64,000 nucleotides of DNA, taken from NCBI GenBank assembly GCA_013289825.1, contig JABCZF010000002.1, positions 62,001 through 126,000 on the forward strand, given 5' to 3'. The position numbers and the translations under genes are program-made. This stretch comes from Acidobacteriota bacterium (lineage in GTDB: Bacteria; Acidobacteriota; Terriglobia; Acidiferrales; UBA7541). Under the pieces are notes generated by a model. The model saw nothing but the letters and a program-made list of their open reading frames with translations. It made no database searches and was not told the DNA's origin. This document shows positions 1 to 8,199 of this stretch, one piece after another (position 1 is the first letter of the stretch; every line of letters begins with the position of its first letter).

Positions 1-272
1 CCGCCCGACTTGCGAACGGCAAGAACCCCCTTGTCAATGTGCGTTCCCTTGGTGCACGCCTGAAAGAGTTTTGCGGACGCTTTGTTGGTATAAGCCGAGA
101 AGGTTATGTCGTTGGTCGAATACTTGCCGGTACCGCCTCCAGTCGCGTGAGCGAAGCTGCCGCTATTGTGTCCACTCCAAGACCAGCTCGCGAGTTCAAT
201 CTCCTTAGTGTGGCCTTCCTTCTGAGACTCCCCTTCTATTCCATCCAGCTTCAAATATGCATCAAATGCCAT
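1..272 (-). CDS. hcp: Hcp, type VI secretion tube protein (3' end outside window)
   Basis: The first 90 codons of a leftward gene are present; the stop codon lies beyond base 1. The N-terminus MAFDAYLKLDGIEGESQ, followed by an EIELASWSWSGH segment and a later NDITFSAYTNKASAKLF stretch, is typical of the Hcp1 family. Hcp hexamers stack into the inner tube of the contractile T6SS and are secreted. Start ATG at 270-272 has a strong AGGAGG ribosome site about 6 bases upstream. It lies 83 bases downstream of tssC on the same strand, so tssB-tssC-hcp is probably one transcription unit. The ORF is open to the window edge. Identity is secure; whether it is a structural or an evolved Hcp cannot be judged because the C-terminus is missing. 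Confidence 0.93.
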   Translation of the reverse strand, partial: MAFDAYLKLDGIEGESQKEGHTKEIELASWSWSGHNSGSFAHATGGGTGKYSTNDITFSAYTNKASAKLFQACTKGTHIDKGVLAVRKSG

Positions 273-355
273 TTTCTTTCCTCCTATCGAGTTATTTCGA
301 AGCTTGTAAAGCCGAGAGTTCCGCTGTCAAGCAACAGCATCCCTCCCACCAAAAC

Positions 356-1843
356 CTATCCGCGCGTCGACTTCGGAAGTTCAGCGACGAGCCGCAGGGA
401 AACCGTGAGCTCATCGAGTTGAAAGTGAGGCCGCAGAAACGCAATAGCACGATAGACGCCAGGTTTGCCGGCGACTTCCTCCACGTCCACGCGGGCCTCT
501 CTCAGCGGATACTGAGCTTTCGCAGCCGCACTTGCGGTGTCATCCAACACCACATATTGGCTGATCCACCGATTCAGGAATTGTTCGCAGTCCTTGCGGG
601 ACATGAAGCTCCCGATCTTGTCCCGCATGATGGCTTTTAGGAAATGTGCGAAACGCGAGACAGCCAGAATATAGGGCAGTTGCGCGGAGAGCCGCGCATT
701 CGCGTTGGCTTCGGGTTTATCATACTTCTTTGGCTTGTTGGCCGATTGTACGCTGAAGAAGGCCGCATAGTCGGTTCCCTTGCAGTGCACCAGCGGGATC
801 AGCCCCTGGTCGGCCAGCTCCTTTTCACGCCGGTCGGTGATGGCGATTTCCGTCGGGCACTTCAGAGCCACGTCGCCTTCGTCGGTGCGGAAAGTGTGGG
901 CGGGAAGACCCTCGACCAAGCCTCCGCCCTCCACGCCGCGAATGGCTGCGCACCAGCCGTACTTAGCAAATGCCTGCGTCAGGCGCGCTCCCAGCGCATA
1001 AGCAGCATTGCCCCACAGGTACTTCGAGTGATCCGTACCGTCGACACCTTCCTCAAAATTGAACTCATCGATGGGCTTGGTTTCCTTGCCATACGGAAGG
1101 CGCATCAGAACCCGCGGCATGGCCAAACCCACATACTTCGAATCGTCGCTAGCCCGGAAGGACTTCCATTTCGCGTACTCCGTGCTGTCAAAAATCTTTC
1201 CGATATCCCGCGGATCCCCAAGTTGTCCGAAACTTTCCAGATTCAAAAGCTCAGGAGACGCCGCGGTGAGGAAAGGTGCGTGTGCGCCCGCGGCAACTTG
1301 GGAAATTCTTTCCAGAAACTCCATGTCTTCGGGATGTTTGCTGAACTCGTAGTCTCCGATAAGGGCTGAAAAAGGCTCGCCGCCGAAGAGGCCGAATTCA
1401 TCTTCGTAGACCTTCTTGAATACGGTACTCTGATCGAATTCAGGCGCGCGCTGCAAATCCCGCAGCAACTCCTTTTTGTTGGCATTGAACACCCGGAGCT
1501 TCAGCATCGTCCCCGTTTCGCTCTGGTCCATCAGGTACTTGATGCCGCGCCAAGTACCCTCCAACTTTTGAAAGGCGGGGTGATGAAGCACCTCGTTCAA
1601 TTGCAGGGAGATCAGGTGGTCGATCTGGGCGATGCGAGCATTAATGGTGGCGTCGGCATCGCGCGAGAGCTTCATTTCGCCCTCGAGTACCTGGGCGACG
1701 AACTCCTTCACCATGTCCCGCCCACGCTCGCGTGCGGCACCTTCGCGTCCAAGACGTCCCTGGTCTACGATCTGATCCAGCAGGCTCGCTTCGGTGGTTT
1801 TGGCTTCCGCCGCCTGAGCAGGCGCCTTCTCCGGCTTACTCAT
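356..1843 (-). CDS. tssC: TssC, T6SS contractile sheath large subunit
   Basis: A 495-residue protein of usual TssC/VipB length. Recognisable family segments are the N-terminal LSRDADATINARIAQID, the HHPAFQKLEGTWRG motif (about residue 90), FGLFGGEPFSALIGDYEF (about 150), the EFNFEEG...YLWGNAAYALG region (about 265-285) and a C-terminal PHFQLDELTVSLRLVAELP strand that forms the sheath handshake. TssB and TssC polymerise around the Hcp tube and contract to fire it. The start overlaps the 3' end of tssB by 8 bases, so the two are translationally coupled, as expected for a 1:1 complex. The first 50 residues are low-complexity and rich in Ala, Glu and Lys. No anomaly seen. Confidence 0.96.
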   Translation of the reverse strand: MSKPEKAPAQAAEAKTTEASLLDQIVDQGRLGREGAARERGRDMVKEFVAQVLEGEMKLSRDADATINARIAQIDHLISLQLNEVLHHPAFQKLEGTWRGIKYLMDQSETGTMLKLRVFNANKKELLRDLQRAPEFDQSTVFKKVYEDEFGLFGGEPFSALIGDYEFSKHPEDMEFLERISQVAAGAHAPFLTAASPELLNLESFGQLGDPRDIGKIFDSTEYAKWKSFRASDDSKYVGLAMPRVLMRLPYGKETKPIDEFNFEEGVDGTDHSKYLWGNAAYALGARLTQAFAKYGWCAAIRGVEGGGLVEGLPAHTFRTDEGDVALKCPTEIAITDRREKELADQGLIPLVHCKGTDYAAFFSVQSANKPKKYDKPEANANARLSAQLPYILAVSRFAHFLKAIMRDKIGSFMSRKDCEQFLNRWISQYVVLDDTASAAAKAQYPLREARVDVEEVAGKPGVYRAIAFLRPHFQLDELTVSLRLVAELPKSTRG

Positions 1844-2366
1844 CAGAGCCTCCCTTGGCCTTTTCGCCCTCCAGCTCCTTCTTCAGCTGGCCTGCCTTTT
1901 CCGTGTTGCCAACCGCGTCCATCAACAGGTTGTCCAGTTTCTCGTTGCCTTGCAGAGCGCCGCGCAAGTCGCCGAGCGTCTGGCGCAAGTCGAGGAGCTG
2001 TTTCAGCGGCTTTACATTCTTTGCGACATTGCCGGGATCAAAGTCGTCAAGACTCTTGAAGTCCAGGTCTACCTTGATCTTGCCGGCATCCGACTCGTCG
2101 CTGAGCTTGTTGTCCACTTCGAGCGACAGGTGCGGTTTGAAGCTTTCCAGCACGCCATCGAAGTTGTCGGGATTGATCTCCACAAAGCGCCGCTCTTTCA
2201 GCTTTGGAAGCGCTTCTACCGGCTGGCCGCTGAGGTCCGCAAAAATGCCCATGACAAAAGGCAGTTCTTTGACTTCAATGGCGTCGCCAACTTCGACATC
2301 GTAGGTTATGTGTACTCGAGGCGGGCGAACCCTCTCAAGCTTCTTTTGGACGCTTTCTTTGGCCAT
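1836..2366 (-). CDS. tssB: TssB, T6SS contractile sheath small subunit
   Basis: A 176-residue protein with the TssB/VipA signature: RVHITYDVEVGDAIEVKELPF (residues 18-38), then MGIFADLSGQ, KERRFVEINPDNFDGVLESFKPHL and a C-terminal helical part (LLDLRQTLGDLRGALQGNE). It pairs with TssC to build the sheath. Start ATG 2364-2366 is preceded by GAGG at 5-base spacing. It is the first gene of the leftward tssB-tssC-hcp unit and diverges from tssK1. The last 20 residues are a charged tail. No anomaly seen. Confidence 0.95.
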   Translation of the reverse strand: MAKESVQKKLERVRPPRVHITYDVEVGDAIEVKELPFVMGIFADLSGQPVEALPKLKERRFVEINPDNFDGVLESFKPHLSLEVDNKLSDESDAGKIKVDLDFKSLDDFDPGNVAKNVKPLKQLLDLRQTLGDLRGALQGNEKLDNLLMDAVGNTEKAGQLKKELEGEKAKGGSDE

Positions 2367-2933
2367 GTGGTCCTCTTGTCTCCCTTAGTCGGATAGTGCC
2401 TCAGGAGCGGAAATCGTTTCGCGGAAGGAAACCGAATTGCCTCCGCAGGGTTTATCACGATTCCGCCTACCCGTCAATAGTCCTAGAACTGCCGAGATCT
2501 GTCATTCGTCGCGTCTCAAATCGAGAATGGTTATGGCCCGCGGGGCGGTGGGGCACCCTAGAGCTTGGCCGGTGGGTGCTTCCCCGGATCCCTTGGCCGC
2601 CTGTGGGTCGCCCGGTCACTCTGGCCGGCCCTCTGTATCGCACACTGGAGTGCCGTATATTCATGCTTGCATTTGCTCGACGGCGCTTCAACATGTCGCG
2701 TAGCTTCGCACCGTGCGGAGAGCCCAGCAATGCACTGGAGGTGAACTAGGGAGACACTGAAAGTGAACAAGGAAGTGCCGCGAAACATGGAGGTTAGAAC
2801 TGACGGGAGCCGCGCCGTTCTAGGAGGAGCCACGCGCGCAATTCCCAGGAGGCTAGGTGCGCTGTGGCCGCGACCCCCCGAAGAATCTCTTTTGACTTTC
2901 GCGCACTGCTCCTGCTAGCGTTAGCCATAAACC
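2367..2933. other. Divergent intergenic region between tssB and tssK1
   Basis: This 567-base region separates the leftward sheath genes from the rightward baseplate/membrane genes and must hold control sequences for at least one of them. I found no convincing coding region: the ORFs here are short, overlap on both strands and resemble no family I know. A TTGACT near 2895 with a poor TAGCGT 18 bases downstream is the only promoter-like pair near tssK1 and is weak. I found no sigma-54 element with correct spacing. Confidence 0.5.
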
Positions 2934-4289
2934 ATGCGTCAGCTTCAGCCGGTCATCTGGTCTAAGGGTACCTTCCTTACGCCGCAGCACTTACAAACGC
3001 GCGACCGCTTTGTCGAGAGTTGCCTACAGTTTCGCTTGGAAGGCCTGAATTTCCGGCCCTGGGGTTTCCTGGAGTTGCAGATCAACCAGGAAGCTTTGGC
3101 CGAGGGAAACTTCGCATTGTCCAGGGCTGCTGGGCTCTTTCCGGACGGACTTCCCTTTGAGATTCCGGAGTCGGACCCGGCCCCCGACCCGAAGCCCCTG
3201 GGCCTTTTCTTTGATCCCGAACAGTCGAGCCTCGACGTTTATCTGACGATTCCCGAATATCGCTCCCACGGCCTGAACGTTTCGATTGCACAAAAAAATG
3301 CCGATGTTCGCTACCTCTCCGAAATCGTCAATCTGAGAGACGAGAACTCTGGAGTAACCGAAAAGCCCGTCCAGATTGCGCGCAAGAATCTGCGTTTTCT
3401 GGTGCAAGGAGAATCCCGCGAAGGTTCGAATGCCTTGCAAGTCGCGCGTATTCAACGCAGTTCCGCCGGCACGTTCCGGCTCGATCCGCAGTACATCCCT
3501 CCGCTGCTAAATATCGCCGCAAACGACTACCTGATGGGCATTGCGCGGCGGCTAGTAGAAATTCTAGCTGCAAAAAGCAGCATTCTTGCCGGAGCCCGCC
3601 GGCAACGGAGTGCCGGACTTGCGGATTTCTCGGCAGCGGACATCGCCAGCTTTTGGCTGCTCTATACGGTAAATGGGCACTTTCCTGCTCTTCGGCACAT
3701 CCACGACGTGCGCCATGGTCATCCCGACGTACTTTTCAGATTGCTCACTTCGCTTGCCGGGGCGCTCAGCACCTTCTCGCTGAAGATTCAGCCGCGCGAC
3801 TTGCCTCTCTACGATCACGAAAATCTGGGCGCGTGTTTTACAGATCTGGATGAAAAACTTCGCGAGCTTCTTGAGACCGTGGTCCCAAGCAATTTCGTTG
3901 CGCTTCCGTTGAAGCTGGTCAAACCTTCGATTTATTCCACAAACATCGACGACGATCGCTATCTGACAAACACGAAATTTTATTTGGCCGTCAGTTCTTC
4001 CATGAACCAGGGAGATTTGATCAAAAAAGCGCCGCAGCTAGTCAAAGTCTGCTCCGCGGCGCAGATCGAACAGCTCGTGCGGCAGGCCCTTCCCGGCATG
4101 CAACTCACGCACGCCGTACGGCCACCGGCGTCCATTCCCGTGAAACTCAACTATCAGTATTTCAGCCTGAATCAGTCCGGCGTGGCTTGGGAATCGGTAA
4201 CCAAGGGACGCAGTCTGGCAGCTTTTGTGCCGAGCGACGTTCCAGAGCCCCAGCTTGAACTCCTCATTCTGCTTCCTCAGGCAATCTGA
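2934..4289 (+). CDS. tssK: TssK paralogue 1, T6SS baseplate connector
   Basis: A 451-residue TssK (COG3522). The family N-terminus V-W-(S/x)-x-G-x-x-L-x-P-Q-H-x-Q is seen as PVIWSKGTFLTPQHLQTRD (residues 6-24). GLFPDGLPFEIP follows at about 68-79, then the ENSG...IQIARKN-like region near 140-155 and ASFWLLYTVNGHFPALRHI near 240. TssK trimers link the baseplate to the TssJLM membrane complex and recognise effectors. ATG start without a clear Shine-Dalgarno. The stop codon sits inside the 3' end of the antisense methyltransferase gene (13-base overlap). A second TssK of exactly the same length starts 1.8 kb downstream and is clearly diverged from this one. It could serve a different baseplate or be a specialised copy. 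Confidence 0.93.
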   Translation: MRQLQPVIWSKGTFLTPQHLQTRDRFVESCLQFRLEGLNFRPWGFLELQINQEALAEGNFALSRAAGLFPDGLPFEIPESDPAPDPKPLGLFFDPEQSSLDVYLTIPEYRSHGLNVSIAQKNADVRYLSEIVNLRDENSGVTEKPVQIARKNLRFLVQGESREGSNALQVARIQRSSAGTFRLDPQYIPPLLNIAANDYLMGIARRLVEILAAKSSILAGARRQRSAGLADFSAADIASFWLLYTVNGHFPALRHIHDVRHGHPDVLFRLLTSLAGALSTFSLKIQPRDLPLYDHENLGACFTDLDEKLRELLETVVPSNFVALPLKLVKPSIYSTNIDDDRYLTNTKFYLAVSSSMNQGDLIKKAPQLVKVCSAAQIEQLVRQALPGMQLTHAVRPPASIPVKLNYQYFSLNQSGVAWESVTKGRSLAAFVPSDVPEPQLELLILLPQAI

Positions 4290-5779
4290 GAACGCTCGGT
4301 CTGAAGAAACCCTCCGCTGATTAAGTTCGCGATCAAACCACAAAACTCCGTCGCAGGCGTCTCTGGCAGCACCCAACCATTTTGTTTGGACTGTTCGAAC
4401 AGCTCGCCGACGGTGGTGTCGCCATCGCAGCGCGGCAGCAGCAGCGGCATCCAAGGCTGCACTTTCCAATCGACTTCGAACGGGCGTTTGAGAGACATTC
4501 TGAAATCTTCGGCAGCGAGTTGACCTTCCCTGACTACGTGGCGCACGGTGACCTCGGTTCCTGGAGTAGCGACGGGCTTCGCAGCGAAAAGCGCTTCGCA
4601 AGTGCCGTTCCTGTGCATGGCTGTTTCCCACCCGAGCGCCCAGTCCATCGCTGCCGCAGGTGTACCGTCGCGCATCACGCGCCGCAGCGTGAAGGAGGGC
4701 CGTTGCTCGGCCACGCGCTGTATCACAAGCACGACTGCGAGCAGCTCTTCGACGCCGTTTTCTTCAAAGAGCTTTTCCCATTGCGCCACCTCTGCTCTTC
4801 CACCGTCCTTGTTGAGCGTGTGTTCCAGTGCAAACCGGCGAGGCAGCAAGTTGTCCAGCACAAACAGCGCAACGTCGTAATGCGCATGCTTCTCGCCCAG
4901 CCAATCCCGAACGGTCTGTTCATAGCTGCGTTTGGCACGATCAATTCCCAAGGTTCGGCAGTACAACCGCCCGCCTGGTTTGAGTCTCCCGGGGAGTTCA
5001 GAAATGATCCTCTTCGCCAAATCCTCACCGAGTGCGCCGCCGGCACTGTAGATTTCAGCAGGCTTCAGGACCGGCATATACGGAGGATGCACAGCGATGC
5101 GGTCAAACGCGCGGCCCGCAACCGGCTGAAAGAGATCGCCTTGAGCGAAGGTCACGTTGCGGATGCCGTTGAGCGCCGCATTGAACCCCGCAAACGCCAG
5201 CGATCGTTCGGTGATGTCGGTTGCCCAAACGTTTTTGGCAGCTTTGGACGCCAGCAGCGCAGCCGGGGCCGTTCCGGCGCAGAGTTCCAGAAAATCCTCG
5301 CAAGGAGCGAACGAAGTATAGTCAAGAAACTGCGTAACGGATTTCGTCATTGCTGGATAGACGATATCTGCGAAGGTCGGGCGGATCGAATGGTCGATAT
5401 TGGTCCAGCGATCCGCGGCCGAGAACAAGCCTCGAACCGGAAACAGAGCAGCGCTGGCGAGGCAGCGTGCGGCATCTGTCACTTCGATGAGAATAAGTTC
5501 GGATTGGGTGAGTGCCTCCCAGACGACCGGTGGAAAAAAACTCGCCGCCTCCGCGACGGGCAACGCCTCTCCGAGCAGAAACAGATGGATGATGGCGTCG
5601 AGACTGTCAGCCACCTTGCGATTCGCTGAAGGTCGGGTGCAAATGGATACCAGGTCCAGCGGCTTCTCGGGCTTAATATGCAACCTTTGCCGTACGGCCT
5701 GTTCCGTAAAGCCAGACCGCGAGAAATGTTCGCGGAGCACGGCGAACTGCTCCGAGCTAAGCATGCGCAGATGAAACAT
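4277..5779 (-). CDS. Class I SAM-dependent methyltransferase (MTS-type, PrmC/RlmG-like core)
   Basis: About 500 residues from the preferred start at 5777-5779 (MFHLRMLSSEQFAVL); the ORF is open to 5866, but the extra codons resemble leader sequence. The N-terminal 170 residues are helical with a winged-helix feel (LFLLGEALPVAEAASFFPPVVWEALTQ). The Rossmann core has motif I FLELCAGTAPAALLAS, an acidic ATDITERSLAFAGFNAALNG strand, QGDLFQPVAG, and DRIAVHPPY where MTS enzymes normally have NPPY/NPPF. A C-terminal 200-residue extension follows. This three-part layout resembles actinobacterial proteins annotated DUF7059-MTS-DUF7782. The substrate is unknown; protein glutamine, rRNA or DNA are all possible. 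It is encoded antisense between two tssK genes, so a T6SS role is only positional. Confidence 0.75.
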   Translation of the reverse strand: MFHLRMLSSEQFAVLREHFSRSGFTEQAVRQRLHIKPEKPLDLVSICTRPSANRKVADSLDAIIHLFLLGEALPVAEAASFFPPVVWEALTQSELILIEVTDAARCLASAALFPVRGLFSAADRWTNIDHSIRPTFADIVYPAMTKSVTQFLDYTSFAPCEDFLELCAGTAPAALLASKAAKNVWATDITERSLAFAGFNAALNGIRNVTFAQGDLFQPVAGRAFDRIAVHPPYMPVLKPAEIYSAGGALGEDLAKRIISELPGRLKPGGRLYCRTLGIDRAKRSYEQTVRDWLGEKHAHYDVALFVLDNLLPRRFALEHTLNKDGGRAEVAQWEKLFEENGVEELLAVVLVIQRVAEQRPSFTLRRVMRDGTPAAAMDWALGWETAMHRNGTCEALFAAKPVATPGTEVTVRHVVREGQLAAEDFRMSLKRPFEVDWKVQPWMPLLLPRCDGDTTVGELFEQSKQNGWVLPETPATEFCGLIANLISGGFLQTERSQIA

Positions 5780-6081
5780 AAGAGGCTCTCGCGGGCGAGC
5801 GGATATAATAGCAAACACCAACATGGATGGGGTGAATGTCTTGACAACTATCGGCGCAAACGCCATAGTTAGGCTCGATTCAAGCCTTTAGCGGCTTTCC
5901 CGAACCTTTCTTCCAGCCAGAGATTGATGACGAGTCGCACAGGGCGCCTCCGTCGACGCTGGAAAAAGCCGGGCTGGCCGAACGACGATGCGACGATTGT
6001 TGCACTGCGTCATAGGAGAGCTGGTTCGCGCTGGGTGAGACGCAGCATCCCGGCGCGGAGCCCGCCATAATCAACTAAACA
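5780..6081. other. Non-coding region upstream of tssK2
   Basis: 302 bases between the divergent methyltransferase and tssK2. Apart from the rightward promoter candidate at 5841-5869 and an A+T-rich stretch near 5810 that could serve the methyltransferase, I see no gene. The ATG-initiated reading frames here are short and unlike any family. Confidence 0.4.
5841..5869 (+). promoter_or_regulatory. Candidate sigma-70 promoter for tssK2-tssL-tssM
   Basis: A perfect -35 TTGACA (5841-5846), a 17-base spacer and a -10 CATAGT (5864-5869, four of six matches) point rightwards. Transcription would start near 5876, about 205 bases before tssK2, and would give the closely spaced tssK2-tssL-tssM set its own promoter, separate from tssK1. 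The site lies just upstream of the leftward methyltransferase start, so the two transcripts would be divergent. Confidence 0.5.
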
Positions 6082-7437
6082 ATGAAGCATCTTTCCAAGG
6101 TGGTGTGGCACGAGGGGATGTACCTGGGCCCCCATCACTTCCAGGTGCAATCCCAATCCTTTGAAGACCTCCTACACTTCTCGACGTCCAGCCTGTGGTT
6201 TGCCCCTTACGGTGTAATCAGCTGCAAGCTCGACGCAGACGCGCTGAAAAACGGAATGCTGTCGCTGGTGCATGCGCGAGGGTTGTTCCCCGATGGATTG
6301 GCGTTTCAAATGCCCGACGCCGATGCTCTGCCTGCAGCTTTGAACATCAACGATCTTTTCCCGTCCACGCGAGAGTCTCTTCTGGTGCTGCTGGCTGTCC
6401 CAGAGAGGAGGCCCGAGGGGCCCAATTGCGCCATTGATTCCGAGCCGGCGCAAATGGATTTGCGCTACCGGGCGGAGATGCTCACCTTACCCGACGAGAA
6501 TACCGGTCGCGATGAGAAACAGATCCAGATTGGCCGGAAAAACATTCGATTTGCGCTCGAAAATCAAGATAATCAAGCACTCGTAACGCTGCCTGTCGCT
6601 CGCGCTCTCCGCGATGGCTCGGGGCGTTTCATCTTTGATCCGAGTTTTATCCCTCCGTGCCTGCAGATAAGCGCCAGTGAGCGGCTGTTGGTCATGGCAC
6701 GGACTCTGGTAGATATCCTCGATGAAAAGAGTGCCTCGCTTTCGCGCGCTCGTCGCGCCACTGCGCAAGGCCGCGCGGGATACTCTTCCGAAGAAATCGC
6801 CAGTTTCTGGTTTGTACATACCGTCAACGAAAACCTCTCCGTTCTGCGGCACCTAACGGTGTCCGAGCGTGGCCATCCGGAGCAGCTCTATATGGAGATG
6901 TCGCGGCTTGCGGGCGCATTATGCACGTTCGGACTGGAGTCGCACCCGGAGTCCTTGCCCGCTTACAATCACGATGATTTAGGAAAATGTTTCGGCCCGC
7001 TAAACCAGCATATCCGCGCACATCTCGAACTGGTGGTCCCTTCGAATTGTGTGCAGATTCCCCTGGTTTTGGCCGGACGAAATTTCCGGAGTGGAGCCGT
7101 TTTGGATCAGCGCTGCCTGGATCGCTCGCGATGGATTCTCGCGGTTCGCGCGGAAACCGGGGAGGCGGAGATCATCGCCAAGACCCCGCGGCTGATAAAG
7201 GTTTGCTCGCAAGACCTGCTGCCGGAACTGGTAAAAACGGCATTGCCTGGTCTGGGGCTGGTGCACTTGCCAATTCCGCCTTCTGCCATAGCCCCAAAAG
7301 TGGAGTTTCAATATTTCGGCTTGAGCCGTACCGGCAGTTGCTGGGAACACATCGTCGAGACACGAAAAGTCGGCGTGTATGTTCCCGACGACTTGCCCGG
7401 CGCGGAAATCGAGCTTCTTGTGGTTTTGGAGTCCTAG
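6082..7437 (+). CDS. tssK: TssK paralogue 2, T6SS baseplate connector
   Basis: 451 residues, the same length as the first TssK. The N-terminus KVVWHEGMYLGPHHFQVQSQ (residues 6-25) is closer to the canonical TssK motif (W-x-E-G-M-x-L-x-P-x-H-F-Q) than that of paralogue 1. GLFPDGLAFQMPDAD, DENTGRDEKQIQIGRKNIRF and ASFWFVHTVNENLSVLRHL follow at the same positions as in paralogue 1. The stop codon TAG overlaps the AGGAGGG ribosome site of tssL, so tssK2-tssL-tssM is a tight operon and this copy is the likely partner of the TssLM membrane complex. Sequence divergence from paralogue 1 is large, which suggests an old duplication or separate acquisition. Confidence 0.94.
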   Translation: MKHLSKVVWHEGMYLGPHHFQVQSQSFEDLLHFSTSSLWFAPYGVISCKLDADALKNGMLSLVHARGLFPDGLAFQMPDADALPAALNINDLFPSTRESLLVLLAVPERRPEGPNCAIDSEPAQMDLRYRAEMLTLPDENTGRDEKQIQIGRKNIRFALENQDNQALVTLPVARALRDGSGRFIFDPSFIPPCLQISASERLLVMARTLVDILDEKSASLSRARRATAQGRAGYSSEEIASFWFVHTVNENLSVLRHLTVSERGHPEQLYMEMSRLAGALCTFGLESHPESLPAYNHDDLGKCFGPLNQHIRAHLELVVPSNCVQIPLVLAGRNFRSGAVLDQRCLDRSRWILAVRAETGEAEIIAKTPRLIKVCSQDLLPELVKTALPGLGLVHLPIPPSAIAPKVEFQYFGLSRTGSCWEHIVETRKVGVYVPDDLPGAEIELLVVLES

Positions 7438-7446
7438 GAGGGTCCG

Positions 7447-8190
7447 GTGGGAGCGACGATGTTCGGGGCCACCAGCCTGCAGCCCCGCGAGGTATCCAGC
7501 AAACGGCGAGCCGAAAATCTCGCCTACATCTACCAGCAGATTTTGACGGTCATCGTGCGCGTACGTCAGAACCGCCAGGCCGTCTCCGACGCGAATGCGT
7601 TCCGTGCAAACATCCAGGCCGGGCTGCGCGCCGCAGAAAAAGATGCGGTGAAGAAGGCCTACCCTCCCGACGACATTCGTAACGCCACGCTCGCGGCCGT
7701 GGCCTTTCTGGACGAGTCCGTTCTGAATTCGAGCAATCCGGTCTTCAGCTCCTGGCACAGCATGCCGCTGCAGGAGGAGATGTTCGGCCATCACGTTGCC
7801 GGAGAAACTTTTTTTGAAAATCTCGAAAAGCTGATGTCCCGGCAGGATTCGCACGATGCCGCGGACGTGCTGGAGGTGTATGCGCTGTGTCTTTTGATGG
7901 GCTACAGGGGCCGCTACGGCTTCTCCGGCCCGGAAGCAACCCGACCAGTCATCGATTCCACGCTGGAAAAAATCCGCCGCATCCGCGGCCCTCTCGTGGG
8001 ACTCTCGCCCGCATGGGCCGTTCCCGAGGGCGGCACCGTAGCCGCGAAGCGCGATCCCTGGGTTAGCCGGCTTGCCTTTGGAGCGCTCGGCTGCGTGATT
8101 CTGGGAATTCTGTTTTTTGTCGTTTTCAAGATGCGCTTGCTTTCAGGGGTCTCCGATATTCAAGCAATAGCACCTTTAAACCACCCATAG
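7447..8190 (+). CDS. tssL: TssL (DotU/IcmH family), T6SS inner-membrane protein
   Basis: 247 residues from GTG 7447, chosen because the AGGAGGG at 7436-7442 sits 4 bases upstream; the next in-frame ATG (7459) would be too far away. The cytoplasmic DotU domain carries AYIYQQILTVIVRVR-like helices, FLDESVLNS, WHSMPLQEEMFG (about 100-112) and YALCLLMGYRGRYGF (about 140-155), all hallmarks of the family. One transmembrane helix at about 205-230 (LAFGALGCVILGILFFVVF) is followed by a 15-residue tail, so this is the short form without an OmpA-like peptidoglycan-binding domain. Together with TssM it forms the membrane anchor of the T6SS. It begins 9 bases after tssK2 and ends 9 bases before tssM. 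Confidence 0.95.
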   Translation: MGATMFGATSLQPREVSSKRRAENLAYIYQQILTVIVRVRQNRQAVSDANAFRANIQAGLRAAEKDAVKKAYPPDDIRNATLAAVAFLDESVLNSSNPVFSSWHSMPLQEEMFGHHVAGETFFENLEKLMSRQDSHDAADVLEVYALCLLMGYRGRYGFSGPEATRPVIDSTLEKIRRIRGPLVGLSPAWAVPEGGTVAAKRDPWVSRLAFGALGCVILGILFFVVFKMRLLSGVSDIQAIAPLNHP

Positions 8191-8199
8191 GGAGTGGAG

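Noticed and set aside
644..1369. 241-residue open frame on the plus strand
   Set aside because: Antisense to tssC; the tssC reading has clear family motifs and this one has none.
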